A stretch of DNA of 64,000 bases from Streptomyces uncialis (GTDB lineage: Bacteria > Actinomycetota > Actinomycetes > Streptomycetales > Streptomycetaceae), in contig NZ_CP109583.1 in assembly GCF_036250755.1 (NCBI RefSeq), positions 2,418,001 to 2,482,000 of the forward strand. Direction: 5' to 3'. The position numbers and the translations under genes are program-made. Under the pieces are notes generated by a model. That model had not been told where the DNA came from. It saw only the letters and a list, made by a program, of their open reading frames with translations, and ran no database searches. Positions 43,660-52,397 of the stretch are shown here, in pieces; the first letter of the stretch is position 1, and each line of letters opens with the position of its first letter.

Positions 43660-45033
43660 CTACATACGGAAGACATCAAGGAAGGAACTCCACCAGCCCT
43701 TCTGCTTCCGCGGTTCGGTCCTGGCGCCCTGGGGGCCGGGCATCATGCCGTCGGCGGCGCGGGCCGGGGCCGCGGGCCGGGGCGGGACCCGGCGGGCCGG
43801 CACCGGGCTGAAGTGCACCGGCATCGAGACGAGGGCCCGGTGGAAGGGGCCGGGGCGCCATTCCAGCTTCTCCTCGGGCACCGCGAGGGCGAGGTCCGGC
43901 AGGGCGTTGAGGATGCGCTCGATGGCCGCGATGGCGATCACCCGGGCCGGGGACTTCGCCGGGCAGGTGTGCGGCCCCGCGCCGAACGCCAGATGGGCGC
44001 CCTTGCTGAGGGTGAGCCGGGCGTCGGTGAGGCTGGGGTCCGTGTTGGCCGCGGCGAAGCTGATGACGACCGGGTCGTTGGCCCGCAGGGTGATGTCCCC
44101 GAGCATGATGTCCTGGACCGGGAAGTGCGTCGCGTAGTTGGCGAGCGGCGAGTTGTTCCACAGGACGTTGTCGAGGGCGTCCTCGACCAGCAGTCCGGTG
44201 CCTCTGCCGTGCCCGGTGCCGCTTCCGTTCAGCAGCAGGAGCACGGCGCTGCATATCAGGCTGCTCTGTGGCTCGATGCCGGCCGCCATCATGGTGACGA
44301 GCTGGTCCTTGAGCTCCTCGTCGGTGAGTCCGGCGTGGTGCTGGATCATCCAGGTCGTCACGTCCTCGCCGGGGCTGCGCCGCTTCAGTGCGACGAGTTC
44401 CAGCAGGGCCGAGGTCAGTTCCTCGTTGGCGCGGATCGCGTCCTGGCCGCCGTCGAAGATCCCGGCGATCCCCCGGGTCATCCGGTCACCGATGTCGGCG
44501 GGGCAGCCGAAGAGCTGGTTGAACAGCAGCATCGGGAGGATCTTGGCGTAGTCCCGGAGCAGATCGGCGCCGCCCCGCTCGCTGAACTGGTCGATCAGAT
44601 AGTCGGCGACGCGCTCGACGTCCCGGGTGAGCCGGTTCATGTTGAGCTGGTTGAGGCTGTCGGTGGCCGCCTTGCGCAGCCTCAGATGCTCGGCGCCGTC
44701 GGAGAACAGGCAGTTGGGCCGGTAGTACATCATCGGCAGCACCGGGCTGTCGAGCGGCACCCGCCCTTCGTTCAGGGCCCGCCACCGCCGGGAGTCCCGG
44801 ACGAACAGCGCGGGGTTCTGGAGGACCCGCAGGGCGGCCTCGTGCTGGATGACCAGCGTGGCGTCCACACCCGGCGCCAGTTCGACCGGCACCGCGGGGC
44901 CCTGGGCCCGCATCCGGTCGTACGTCCCGTACGGGTCCGCGGCGAACTCCTCCCCGTACAGGGGTGTCCGCCCCTGGTGCATCGGGCACCCGGGAGGAGG
45001 GGTCTGCGGGGTGGACCCCGAATGTGCGTCCAT
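43660..45033 (-). CDS. Cytochrome P450, CYP157-like, lacking the ExxR motif
   Basis: A 457-aa P450 with heme-binding loop LAFGAGPHTCPAKSPAR near residue 370. Where the invariant ExxR should be, the K-helix region reads LLVEDALDNVLWNNSPLANY: the motif is replaced by a DNVLW-type sequence. Known CYP157 proteins likewise lack ExxR (for example EQSLW). The C-terminal 45 residues form a basic Pro/Arg tail absent from most P450s. It sits 73 nt downstream of cvnD, so it is part of the conservon operon. Whether it is catalytically active is not established by the sequence. Confidence 0.9.
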   Translation of the reverse strand: MDAHSGSTPQTPPPGCPMHQGRTPLYGEEFAADPYGTYDRMRAQGPAVPVELAPGVDATLVIQHEAALRVLQNPALFVRDSRRWRALNEGRVPLDSPVLPMMYYRPNCLFSDGAEHLRLRKAATDSLNQLNMNRLTRDVERVADYLIDQFSERGGADLLRDYAKILPMLLFNQLFGCPADIGDRMTRGIAGIFDGGQDAIRANEELTSALLELVALKRRSPGEDVTTWMIQHHAGLTDEELKDQLVTMMAAGIEPQSSLICSAVLLLLNGSGTGHGRGTGLLVEDALDNVLWNNSPLANYATHFPVQDIMLGDITLRANDPVVISFAAANTDPSLTDARLTLSKGAHLAFGAGPHTCPAKSPARVIAIAAIERILNALPDLALAVPEEKLEWRPGPFHRALVSMPVHFSPVPARRVPPRPAAPARAADGMMPGPQGARTEPRKQKGWWSSFLDVFRM

Positions 45034-45106
45034 GCGTGTTTCCTCAGGGTGATCCCGGGGCCCACGCGGGGGCCCCGGGCGGTGGATGACGAAGTGCCGT
45101 GGGGGG

Positions 45107-45697
45107 TCAGGACGTCCGGGCGAGCAGGTGCTGGACGAGCGTGATCAGTGCCTGGGCCGACGAGTTCTGGTCACGTGCGTCACAGAACACGACGGGGGTG
45201 TGCGGCAGCAGATCCAGCGCTTCGCGCAGTTCCTCCTCGGCATGCCCGTTGTCCGCTTCGAAGCTGTTGACCGCGATCGCGTACTCAAGGCCGTACTTCT
45301 CGATCAGGTCGATGACAGGGAACGACTCGGTGAGCCGTGACGGGTCGACCAGGAGCAGCGCTCCCAGCGCTCCCCGCGCCATGTCCTCCCACAACTGCAT
45401 GAACCGCTGCTGGCCGGGTGTACCGAACAGGTACAGCACCAGCTCCTCGCTCAGCGTCAGCCGCCCGAAGTCCAGGGCGACCGTGGTGGTCTCCTTGCCG
45501 GTGACCCCCCGCAGATCGTCGACGTGCGCCGACGCCTGCGTCATCTTCTCCTCGGTGCGCAGCGGTGTGATCTCCGACAGCGTGCCGATGAACGTCGTCT
45601 TGCCCACGGCGAAGTGGCCGACGACGAGGATCTTCGCGGCCGTGCGTACCGCCTCCGGTACGTAGACGCTCTCAGCCGAACCGGCGTTGGAGTCCAT
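45107..45697 (-). CDS. cvnD: Conservon GTPase CvnD
   Basis: A 196-aa small GTPase of the conservon type. P-loop GHFAVGKTT near residue 27, switch region LDFGRLTL, DxxG-like LFGTPGQQRF and the base-recognition AVNSF segment in place of NKxD. Conservon GTPases work with CvnA-C in a eukaryote-like membrane-associated signalling complex controlling development and secondary metabolism. Its ATG (45697) lies within the end of cvnC (26-nt overlap), a hallmark of cvn operons. Confidence 0.93.
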   Translation of the reverse strand: MDSNAGSAESVYVPEAVRTAAKILVVGHFAVGKTTFIGTLSEITPLRTEEKMTQASAHVDDLRGVTGKETTTVALDFGRLTLSEELVLYLFGTPGQQRFMQLWEDMARGALGALLLVDPSRLTESFPVIDLIEKYGLEYAIAVNSFEADNGHAEEELREALDLLPHTPVVFCDARDQNSSAQALITLVQHLLARTS

Positions 45698-46046
45698 GCA
45701 GCACCTCTTCGAGGATCTTCCGGTCGACGAGCTTGGCGGCGGGGGGCGCCGCGCGGCGGAGCAGATGGCCCTGGTCGGCGAGGTCGGTCAGCAGCAGCCT
45801 GACCACCCCGACCGGCAGCCCGAGCCGGCCCGCCACCTCGGCGACCGACAGATAGCCGCCCACGCACAGGGTCCAGATGGCCTGGACCTCCGGGCTGGGA
45901 CGGGCCGGAGGCGTCCGGTCGGCGCCGATGGTCACCAGGGTGACCAGGGACAGCTCCTCGGCGTCGGGCAGGGTCCGCCCGCCGGTGATGACGTAGGAAC
46001 GGATGAAGCCGCCGCTGACCGGCTGCTCCTCGCCCGGCGCGGTCAT
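45672..46046 (-). CDS. cvnC: Conservon DUF742 protein CvnC
   Basis: A 124-aa DUF742 protein: IRSYVITGGRTLPDAEELSL followed by an HTH-like helical segment (YLSVAEVAGRLGLPVGVVRL). CvnC proteins are thought to be winged-helix-like adaptors in the conservon complex. The ATG at 46046 overlaps the cvnB stop by 4 nt, and the 3' end overlaps cvnD. Confidence 0.93.
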   Translation of the reverse strand: MTAPGEEQPVSGGFIRSYVITGGRTLPDAEELSLVTLVTIGADRTPPARPSPEVQAIWTLCVGGYLSVAEVAGRLGLPVGVVRLLLTDLADQGHLLRRAAPPAAKLVDRKILEEVLHGLQRRFG

Positions 46047-46447
46047 ATGTCGCTGCCCGCGTTCTGGCGCGGCGGCGAGGTCATCGCCTTGCCGAGGGCG
46101 CCCACCTGCTGCTGCATCCGGAACGACATGGACTCCATGTCCACGTCGGCGGAGGCGGCCGCCGCGAGGTAGGCACCGCTGCCCGCCGCGATGAGGAAGA
46201 TCCAGCCGTCCTCGTACTCCAGGAGGGTCTGCCGCCAGCGGCCCGTGGTCCCGCCCCCGATGAACGGCGCGACGGCCCGGCTCAGCGACTGCATCGAGCT
46301 CATGGCGGCGGCGACGGTCTCCGCGTCGTCGCGGCCGATCGCGCTGGAGTGCTCCAGCAGGAGACCGTCGGCCGATACGAGGATCGCGTGCCGCGCCCCG
46401 CGCACCTGGAGCACGTCGTTGAGCACCCACGACAGATCGGGGTTCAC
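46043..46447 (-). CDS. cvnB: Conservon roadblock/LC7 protein CvnB
   Basis: A 134-aa roadblock/LC7-fold protein: LSWVLNDVLQVRGARHAILV, LLLEHSSAIGRDDAETV and the conserved strand IFLIAAGSGAYLAAAA. In conservons CvnB acts as a GTPase-activating partner of CvnD. The start is GTG 46447, overlapping the cvnA stop by 4 nt. Confidence 0.93.
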   Translation of the reverse strand: MNPDLSWVLNDVLQVRGARHAILVSADGLLLEHSSAIGRDDAETVAAAMSSMQSLSRAVAPFIGGGTTGRWRQTLLEYEDGWIFLIAAGSGAYLAAAASADVDMESMSFRMQQQVGALGKAMTSPPRQNAGSDI

Positions 46448-47685
46448 TGGTGGTCAGGTCCTTCCGTGGTCGACTTCGTATCGCGCCCGGTCAGCGTGCC
46501 GCGCTGGAAGGCGCCCAGCAGTGAGGCGGTCTCCTCCTGGCTGCGGGGCGGCTCGGCGGTGGCCGCCGGCTGCGGTACCACCGCGACCGACCGCTGCCTG
46601 CGGCGCTTGGGCAGACCACCGGCGGTGGTACCGCGTCCCGGGTACGCCTCTGATCCGGGGACCGAGGAGAAGAGAGGGGTGGGCTGGGCCTGCGGAGGCT
46701 CGGCCGGGGCCCTGCGCTGCGAGATCTGCGGGACACCGTCCTGCGCCTCGTAGCCGACGACGGCCGGCGCGGGCGGCGCGTCGCTGGTGAGGAGTTCGTC
46801 GGGCAGCAGGATCACCGCGCGTACACCTCCGTACGGGGACACGGAGTCGACGGACACCTTGAAGCCGTAACGGGCGGCGAGCATGCCGGAGACGGCGAAC
46901 CCGAACTGCGGCGGATTGCCGAGCCCGGATATATGGATCGGGGACTGCGGGGAGAGGAGGGCGGACGCCCGGTCCTTCTCCTCCTGGCCCATTCCGAGGC
47001 CCGCGTCGTCGACGATCAGACAGACGCCCTTGGGGACGGCCTGGATGTTGATCTCGACGGGGGCGCCGGGGGCGGAGTAGTTGGTCGCGTTGGCGAGCAG
47101 CTCCGCGAGGACGACCGCCACGGGTTCGACGACCTTGCTGACGACCGAGAAGTTGACCTGGGCATGGATCTGGACCCGGTCGAACTGCCGTATTCGGCCC
47201 TGGGCGCTGCGGGCCACGTCGTAGACGGAGGCGACCGTCTCACGGCGCCCCAGCCAGCCGCCGCACAGCACCGCGATGCCCTGGGCCCGGCGCCCGAACT
47301 GGCTGTTGGTGTGGTCGATGGACATCAGGTCGACGAGCATCTCCGGGTCGTCCCCGTACTTCGTCTGCACCTTCTCGATGACGAGCTGCTGCTCGTCGGC
47401 GAGCCCCTGAAGGGTGCGCATGGCCGACTTGAGTACCGCCTTGGTCTCCTCCTCCGCGTCCTTGCGGACCTCTGCCAGCTCGCTGGCGTGGCTGTTGCGC
47501 AGACCGCTGTGCGCCGCTCCGAGTTCGTTGCGCTGGCGTAGCAGCGTCTCGTTCTCGTTCTTGAGGTTGGCATTGCGTCTGCGCAGCCCGATGTTCGTTT
47601 GCCGTGCCCGCAGGACCCCGCCTATGGCGGCCAGCACTACGGTGACCAGGACCCAGAAGAAAGGGTCCTGCACAAATGACGTCAT
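46444..47685 (-). CDS. cvnA: Conservon sensor histidine-kinase-like protein CvnA
   Basis: A 413-aa sensor. An N-terminal membrane segment (FFWVLVTVVLAAIGGVL) leads into a coiled coil (residues about 30-85), a dimerisation-type region and a GHKL ATPase domain (ELLANATNYSAPGAPVEI N-box, VDDAGLGMGQEEKD). No conserved phospho-acceptor histidine motif is clear, as in other CvnA proteins. The C-terminal 110 residues are a Pro/Arg-rich tail. The ATG at 47685 has GAAGAGAG upstream; ATG 47706 or GTG 47745 would extend the N-terminus. It is the first gene of the cvnABCD-P450-P450-hydratase operon. Confidence 0.92.
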   Translation of the reverse strand: MTSFVQDPFFWVLVTVVLAAIGGVLRARQTNIGLRRRNANLKNENETLLRQRNELGAAHSGLRNSHASELAEVRKDAEEETKAVLKSAMRTLQGLADEQQLVIEKVQTKYGDDPEMLVDLMSIDHTNSQFGRRAQGIAVLCGGWLGRRETVASVYDVARSAQGRIRQFDRVQIHAQVNFSVVSKVVEPVAVVLAELLANATNYSAPGAPVEINIQAVPKGVCLIVDDAGLGMGQEEKDRASALLSPQSPIHISGLGNPPQFGFAVSGMLAARYGFKVSVDSVSPYGGVRAVILLPDELLTSDAPPAPAVVGYEAQDGVPQISQRRAPAEPPQAQPTPLFSSVPGSEAYPGRGTTAGGLPKRRRQRSVAVVPQPAATAEPPRSQEETASLLGAFQRGTLTGRDTKSTTEGPDHQ

Positions 47686-48304
47686 GAGACTCTCTTCGAG
47701 TGACATCCCGGCAGGAGCGGTCGCTTCTTCCCCGGCCGGGGGCACCCCCCGCGACTCGTAGAGACGCGGACCGTGCCGTCCGGTGCGGAGAACGTTCCTC
47801 CGGGACGGGGCCCGAGCGGCTGATTCCCCCGGGCGCGTCTAACGCGCCGTCAGCCCACATGGAAGATCACACACTGTACCAGCGGGGCACATCCCGCACG
47901 CAAGTGTCCACGGGCCCCGGGAGCACGCTGCGCACCCGGACAGTTACCGCATCCAGGACCTTCCGGCACCTACTCATGTATATGCCAATCACCTCGGCGG
48001 CCGGGGCCGCGGGGACCACCCCGGGACCCCGGCGGAGGAACCACCGCACCGCCCGCACCGCACGGCGTACCGCCCGGGGCGCCCGCCACCTCGCCTTTTT
48101 CTGCGAGGACATGACAGAGCAGCAGAGAACCGGAATCTGTCATTCCGATCAAGGAGAGCGAAACTTCCCGGCCGCACCCGGCGCCACATCCACCACAAGA
48201 TGAACACTTTGCGAAGAGATCGTGCGAGTGCCACGATCACCGGCGGATTCCAGCCGATCACGGACCACTCCGGCCCCGCCCCGCGAACCAGGTCCGCACT
48301 ACCC

Positions 48305-48327
48305 GAAGGTGACGCAGCGTCACCTTC
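48305..48327. promoter_or_regulatory. Perfect 11-bp inverted repeat (operator-like)
   Basis: GAAGGTGACGC and its exact complement flank a single A. In a region without genes, a perfect 23-bp palindrome of this kind suggests a dimeric regulator site or a hairpin. No associated gene is obvious. Confidence 0.55.
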
Positions 48328-48427
48328 ACCCCAGCACGCCCTCCCGCTCCCCCGGGCAAACGCATCGGGCCGGGGCCACCCCCGCACCGCCACGATCAGG
48401 GTGGCGCGGTCACCGTGGCGGGCGGCG

Positions 48428-48493
48428 GCGCGCCGACCGGACGCTCACCGGGCCGGGGCCGCGCGCCGACCGGACACGCACCGGGCCGGGACC
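48428..48493. repeat. 33-bp tandem duplication
   Basis: Two 33-bp units beginning GCGCGCCGACCGGAC (48428 and 48461) with near-identical CACCGGGCCGGG continuations, just beyond the anti-sigma factor stop. Confidence 0.75.
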
Positions 48494-48561
48494 GCGAACC
48501 CGCCGCGGCCCCGGCCCCTGACCCGGAACCCGGGGCCCCTCCGGCCCCGGGGTGGATCACG

Positions 48562-49272
48562 TCAGACGATGTGCGCCGAAACGTACTGTTTGCCCTTGTC
48601 GTTCTCCACCAGGATCTCCTTGACGTCCTCCGGGGGCACCGCCGCCGAGCCGTCGAGATTGGCGCCCTTCTCCGCGCCCGCCACGAGCCAGCTCCCGGCG
48701 ATCTCCCGGGTGCCGTCCCCGGCGACGACGACCAGCCGGCAGCGCTCCCCGGCGGGAATCCCGCTGACCGCCGCGTTCACCCGGACCCAGCCGACGGCCG
48801 GGGTCATCCGGACGGCGATCCGGGCACCGGTCCCGGGGTCGGTGGCCGAGGCGAACCGGGTGCCCTCGACGGGCAGCGTCGCCGTCGGCACCGCCCCCCG
48901 GTCCGGCTCCGCCACCTCATGGTCCGCGGTGCCCCGGCCGAACAGGAACCCGCCGCCGAGGACCGCCGCCGCGGCCACCGCCGCGACCGCGCCGACGACC
49001 GCCCGGCGCCGCGCACCCGCCCGGGTCCGCTCGGCGTCCGCCTGCCGCAGCGTGCGGCCCAGCAGCAGTTCGCCCCCTTCCGGGGGCCCCTCCAGGAACG
49101 CCTCGGGCGGGACCTCGCCGAGGGTGGACTCCATCTCCTCCAGCGCCGCCAGCTCAAGGCGGCAATCCCCGCACGCCTCCACATGTTCGTCGACCGTGCG
49201 CACCTCCCGCTCGTCCAGGGCGCCGAGCACATAGGCGCCGAGCAGTGTGTTGTCATGCTGCTGGATGCTCAT
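48562..49272 (-). CDS. Zinc-binding anti-sigma factor (ZAS family)
   Basis: A 236-aa membrane anti-sigma factor. The N-terminal ZAS domain has the His-x3-Cys-x2-Cys core in DEHVEACGDCRLEL (residues about 27-42), a single membrane segment (AVVGAVAAVAAAAVLGGGFL) near residue 95 and an extracytoplasmic domain. It should bind and inhibit the ECF sigma factor encoded immediately upstream. The ATG at 49272 overlaps the sigma gene stop (ATGA). A redox-sensing or envelope-sensing role is possible but not shown. Confidence 0.9.
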   Translation of the reverse strand: MSIQQHDNTLLGAYVLGALDEREVRTVDEHVEACGDCRLELAALEEMESTLGEVPPEAFLEGPPEGGELLLGRTLRQADAERTRAGARRRAVVGAVAAVAAAAVLGGGFLFGRGTADHEVAEPDRGAVPTATLPVEGTRFASATDPGTGARIAVRMTPAVGWVRVNAAVSGIPAGERCRLVVVAGDGTREIAGSWLVAGAEKGANLDGSAAVPPEDVKEILVENDKGKQYVSAHIV

Positions 49273-49835
49273 GCCGCCGCCTCCTTCACCACGGCCAGCT
49301 TCGCTGTCCCGGGTCTCTCCGTGCAGAGCTGTCTCAACGCCTTCAAGGCATAGTGTGAACGGGATTTGACGGTACCCGCCGGTATCCCCAGGGACTTCGC
49401 GGTCTCCGCTACGGTCCGCCCCCGGAAGTAGATCTCCACCAGGACGTCGCGGTGCTCCGCGGAGAGCTGGTCGAGTGCCTCCATCACGACCATCGAGTCC
49501 ACGACCGCCTCGGCGTGGTCCCGTTCCACCGGACCGGTGCCGGGCGACTCCGCGACCTCGGTGGGCCGCGCCGCCTTCGCCCGGTACCGGTCCGTCACGA
49601 TGTTGCGGGCGACGGTCAGCAGCCAGCCGCGCACGGAGCCCTTGCCGTTCACCATGATCTCGGGGTGGCGCCAGGCCCGGATCAGCGTCTCCTGCACCAC
49701 GTCCTCCGCGGCGCCGCGGTCCCCGGTGAGCCGCCCGGCGTACGCGAGCAGGGCTCTGCCGTGTTCCTCGTAGAGAGCCCTGATCAGTACCTCGTCACTC
49801 GTCCGCTGCCGAGTGCGCGACCACAGTGTCGCCAT
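49269..49835 (-). CDS. ECF sigma factor
   Basis: A 188-aa extracytoplasmic-function sigma factor. Region 2 is seen as LIRALYEEHGRALLAYAGRL and GAAEDVVQETLIRAWRHPEI; region 4 as LSAEHRDVLVEIYFRGRTVA and GIPAGTVKSRSHYALKALRQ. It is in an operon with its anti-sigma factor and likely transcribes the neighbouring DUF1996 gene or its own operon. The ATG at 49835 gives a typical N-terminus (MATLWSRTRQRTSDEVLIRA). Confidence 0.93.
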   Translation of the reverse strand: MATLWSRTRQRTSDEVLIRALYEEHGRALLAYAGRLTGDRGAAEDVVQETLIRAWRHPEIMVNGKGSVRGWLLTVARNIVTDRYRAKAARPTEVAESPGTGPVERDHAEAVVDSMVVMEALDQLSAEHRDVLVEIYFRGRTVAETAKSLGIPAGTVKSRSHYALKALRQLCTERPGTAKLAVVKEAAA

Positions 49836-49894
49836 CCACTCACTCCGTCCTGGCCTGTCCGACGCGTTCAACACGGACGGCGGGTGCGGCCGGT

Positions 49895-50890
49895 TCACCC
49901 GGAGGCGCCCGGTGCCCCCGGACGGACCGCGCGGCAGCGCCGGCCCTCGTTGACGCAGTCCGTGAGCGCGGCGCGGCGCGCGTCGCTGAGGACGCCGATG
50001 AACATCGCGTGGTCGGTGACGGGCGCACGCCGCTGCTCGGGGAACGAGTCGACCGCGAACCGCACCCCGGCCGGGATGTCGTAGGTGAGGGTGAGCCGCA
50101 GCCTCGGCACCGGGAAGGTCGCCCGGGGGCAACCGCCGTCCGCGAGGGGGAACACGATGTGCGAGCGGTGGTCGGGGCTGTCCGTATGCAACCCGTTCCA
50201 GCAGCTCGGGAAGTCGAACGTACGGGTGACGCCGCTGCCCGCCGGACAGGTGGGGTAGTCCGTGGTGAAGCGTTCCGGATGGCCGGAGCAGCCCCACTGG
50301 GCGCGGGCCAGGCCGCGGTCGGTGGTCGCCGCCACCGGATCACCCGTGATCATCCGCAGCCCCTTCGGCGGGACGAGCACCTGGCTCACCGGACTGCCGT
50401 GGAACTCCACCCGGACCGCCGACGGGACAAGGATCTCCCCGGTGTTGCCGTGTCTGCCGCCGCCATGGGCGTCGGCGTCCGGCCCGTGCCGGTCCAGGCG
50501 GCGCAGCACGGGCCAGTAGTAGGCGGAGCGGTCGCCGCCCGCGCAGGTCGTCGCGGCGGCGGCCAGGCTCCGGTCGGTGGACAGCGCGTCGGTGGACACA
50601 TTGCCCACATAGTCGTGCGTGTGGTGCGCGCCGCCGACCAGACCGGGCGAGACCACAACGTTGTCAGTGTTGCGGTGGCCGCGTTCGTTGCGTCCGCAGT
50701 CCACCGACAGCGAGCCGGTGGCCGCGTCCGGCCCGGGGCGCGGCAGGGGCGCCGGGTCCGGGATGTCCGCGAGGGCCGTGTAGGAGCCCTCCGGCGGCGA
50801 GGCGGGCGGCCCGGCCGGCCGGTTGGCCACGACACCCGTGACGACAAGTCCGAGGCACAGCGCCAACAGCGCTGACCTCATCGTCAACAT
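49895..50890 (-). CDS. Secreted DUF1996 protein
   Basis: A 331-aa protein with a signal peptide (SALLALCLGLVVTGVVANRP) and a DUF1996 domain: GGAHHTHDYVGN, SAYYWPVL, a conserved FDFPSCWNGLHTDSPDHRSH and FPLADGGCP. DUF1996 is found in fungal and actinobacterial secreted proteins of unknown function, with conserved His and Cys residues suggestive of metal or carbohydrate binding. It lies 59 nt upstream of the ECF sigma gene on the same strand, so the three genes may form one transcript. The ATG at 50890 is chosen for the start; ATG 50881 is an alternative. Confidence 0.88.
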   Translation of the reverse strand: MLTMRSALLALCLGLVVTGVVANRPAGPPASPPEGSYTALADIPDPAPLPRPGPDAATGSLSVDCGRNERGHRNTDNVVVSPGLVGGAHHTHDYVGNVSTDALSTDRSLAAAATTCAGGDRSAYYWPVLRRLDRHGPDADAHGGGRHGNTGEILVPSAVRVEFHGSPVSQVLVPPKGLRMITGDPVAATTDRGLARAQWGCSGHPERFTTDYPTCPAGSGVTRTFDFPSCWNGLHTDSPDHRSHIVFPLADGGCPRATFPVPRLRLTLTYDIPAGVRFAVDSFPEQRRAPVTDHAMFIGVLSDARRAALTDCVNEGRRCRAVRPGAPGASG

Positions 50891-50949
50891 GCCCCTGATA
50901 GAAGGGAGTTGCCTCACCACAATGTCAGCGTTCCAGCTTTCACCCAGGT

Positions 50950-50970
50950 GTTCAACAACGGTGGTTGAAC
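50950..50970. promoter_or_regulatory. Inverted repeat GTTCAAC-N7-GTTGAAC
   Basis: Perfect 7-bp arms (50950-50956 and 50964-50970) about 60 bp upstream of the DUF1996 start, in an AT-richer patch. A plausible dimeric operator or extended sigma-factor-dependent promoter element. Confidence 0.45.
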
Positions 50971-51151
50971 CTTTTCGTACCGCCGTCCGTGCCCGGGGTG
51001 AGGCGGGTTCCGCCCGCCCTTCCGCGCGGTCAGGAGGGCCGATGGCCGAGATCGACGCTTCCGGTGACGACGAGCGGCCCACGGCCGCGCCGCCCGGACG
51101 AACGGGCGAACCGACCGGTATGAGGGCGGCCCGAAGCGGCGGAGGCATGGG

Positions 51152-52006
51152 GTGACCAGGGCACGTGGGGTGGTCGCGGTGCGGGGAGCGGGCCGGATGT
51201 GCGGGGGGACCGGGGTGGGTGATGTGCGCGAGTCGGGCGAGGGGACCGGGGTGCGCGGGGCCGGTGATGTGGCCGGAGTGGGTAGGGCGAACGGTGTGAC
51301 CAAGGCGCTCGGGGCGGGTGGTGCGACCGGAGTGCCCGGGGCGGGTGGTGAGCCGGATTCCTTCGGTATCGCGGTTCCCGGGACATGGACGCGGTACGAC
51401 CTGCCGGAGGACGGGACTCCCCCGGCTTGCGCGGAGATCCGGCGCGGGACGGCGGTGAGCGGGCCGGGCGGGTTGGACGGAAGAGGTAGGCCGGGTGGGG
51501 TGCCAGGCGGGCCTGGCGGGGGCCGGTCCGACGAAGGGGTCAGCGGCGCCCTGCGCATCCTGGAGGGCGCGCGGCGGCGCGGGGCGCTGTACGCGGCGGG
51601 CACCACGCCGTCGGACGGGAGCGAGCCCCTGACGGCCGGGGTGATGATCTTCAGCGTCACCCCGCCGCCCGGGAAGGCGGCTTCCGCGCACGCGCTGGCC
51701 AGGCGGTTTCCGGCGGCGGGGCGGCAGTGGGCGAGGGGCGGCGCCCGGACCTTCAGCACGGAGACACTGCCCCGGGTCGGGCCCGTCCGACGGCTGATGG
51801 GAGTGGAGGAGGGCGAGCTGGCCGACGGGGCCCCGTACCGGTTGCTGGTCATGCACACCGTGGTGCCGGTGCCGGGCTCCCGGCGGGTGCTCGTCGTGCT
51901 GTGCTTCAGCCCGGACCTGCCGCTGGTCGTGCGCGTGCACGAGCTGTTCGACACGGTGACCGCGACGTTCTCCTTCGGGTACGGGCCGCCGACGGCGACC
52001 GGCTGA
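51152..52006 (+). CDS. Hypothetical protein with C-terminal conserved domain
   Basis: A 284-aa protein starting at GTG 51152 behind GGAGG. The first ~65 residues are a Gly/Val/Arg-rich low-complexity stretch (GVGDV, GAGDVAG repeats). The conserved part begins near PDSFGIAVPGTWTRYDLP and continues to VLVVLCFSPDLPLVVRVHEL. A domain with this VPxTWxxxDL opening recurs in streptomycete genes near type VII secretion or surface proteins, as far as I recall. No signal peptide or membrane span. It precedes the LysM-like gene by 391 nt; function unknown. Confidence 0.5.
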   Translation: MTRARGVVAVRGAGRMCGGTGVGDVRESGEGTGVRGAGDVAGVGRANGVTKALGAGGATGVPGAGGEPDSFGIAVPGTWTRYDLPEDGTPPACAEIRRGTAVSGPGGLDGRGRPGGVPGGPGGGRSDEGVSGALRILEGARRRGALYAAGTTPSDGSEPLTAGVMIFSVTPPPGKAASAHALARRFPAAGRQWARGGARTFSTETLPRVGPVRRLMGVEEGELADGAPYRLLVMHTVVPVPGSRRVLVVLCFSPDLPLVVRVHELFDTVTATFSFGYGPPTATG

Positions 52007-52018
52007 GACGGGGATGCC

Positions 52019-52075
52019 GGCCGGGGTGCGGAGGTTGGCGGGGGTGGGGATGCTGGCCGGGGTGCGGAGGTTGGC
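52019..52075. repeat. 36-bp-period direct repeat
   Basis: GGCCGGGGTGCGGAGGTTGG occurs at 52019 and again at 52055, in a G-rich segment after the stop of the preceding gene. A third degenerate copy follows. Confidence 0.7.
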
Positions 52076-52205
52076 CGGGGTGCGTGTGATCGCCGGGATG
52101 CCGGGGGCGGGGCGGAACCCTCGTCGGGGGCGGGGCTGGAGCCGGGGCGGGGATCAACGGGCCTCCTGGGCAAGGGGTCGGCCCCTCGCCTCCGACACGT
52201 GCACA

Positions 52206-52228
52206 ACTGAAGCACGGTTCAGTATCGT
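52206..52228 (+). promoter_or_regulatory. Inverted repeat overlapping possible -10 box upstream of the LysM-like gene
   Basis: ACTGAA-GCACGG-TTCAGT (52206-52223) overlaps TATCGT (52223-52228), a -10-like hexamer about 170 nt upstream of ATG 52398. The surrounding 52076-52397 region contains no gene. Confidence 0.35.
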
Positions 52229-52397
52229 CTCGGGCCGAACGCCCGTGAAATCCCTTCGGCGAACCGTTGAACCGAACCGGGCCCACCGTCCGTGTGCTCC
52301 CCGACGTGAGCCGTACGGCGCGCGTACGGCGCGGCGGGCGGACCCGGCACGGCCTGCCCGGCGGCCCGGGAATCCGGCGGAGAAGGAGACGGGGAAG

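Larger units (their letters stand above)
47686..48561. other. 876-bp non-coding region between conservon and anti-sigma gene
   Basis: Contents: the cvnA promoter region (less GC-rich around 47860-47990, with CTCATGTATATGCC), a 5-bp-arm inverted repeat GGAAT-CTGTC-ATTCC near 48131, the palindrome at 48305-48327 and a 33-bp tandem repeat at 48428-48493. A 30-codon frame starting at ATG 48111 is not convincing as a gene. No RNA gene was recognised. Confidence 0.5.

Noticed and set aside
48111..48203. 30-codon ORF behind a GAGGAC site
   Set aside because: Short, no hydrophobic or conserved pattern, and it overlaps an inverted repeat; insufficient support for a gene.
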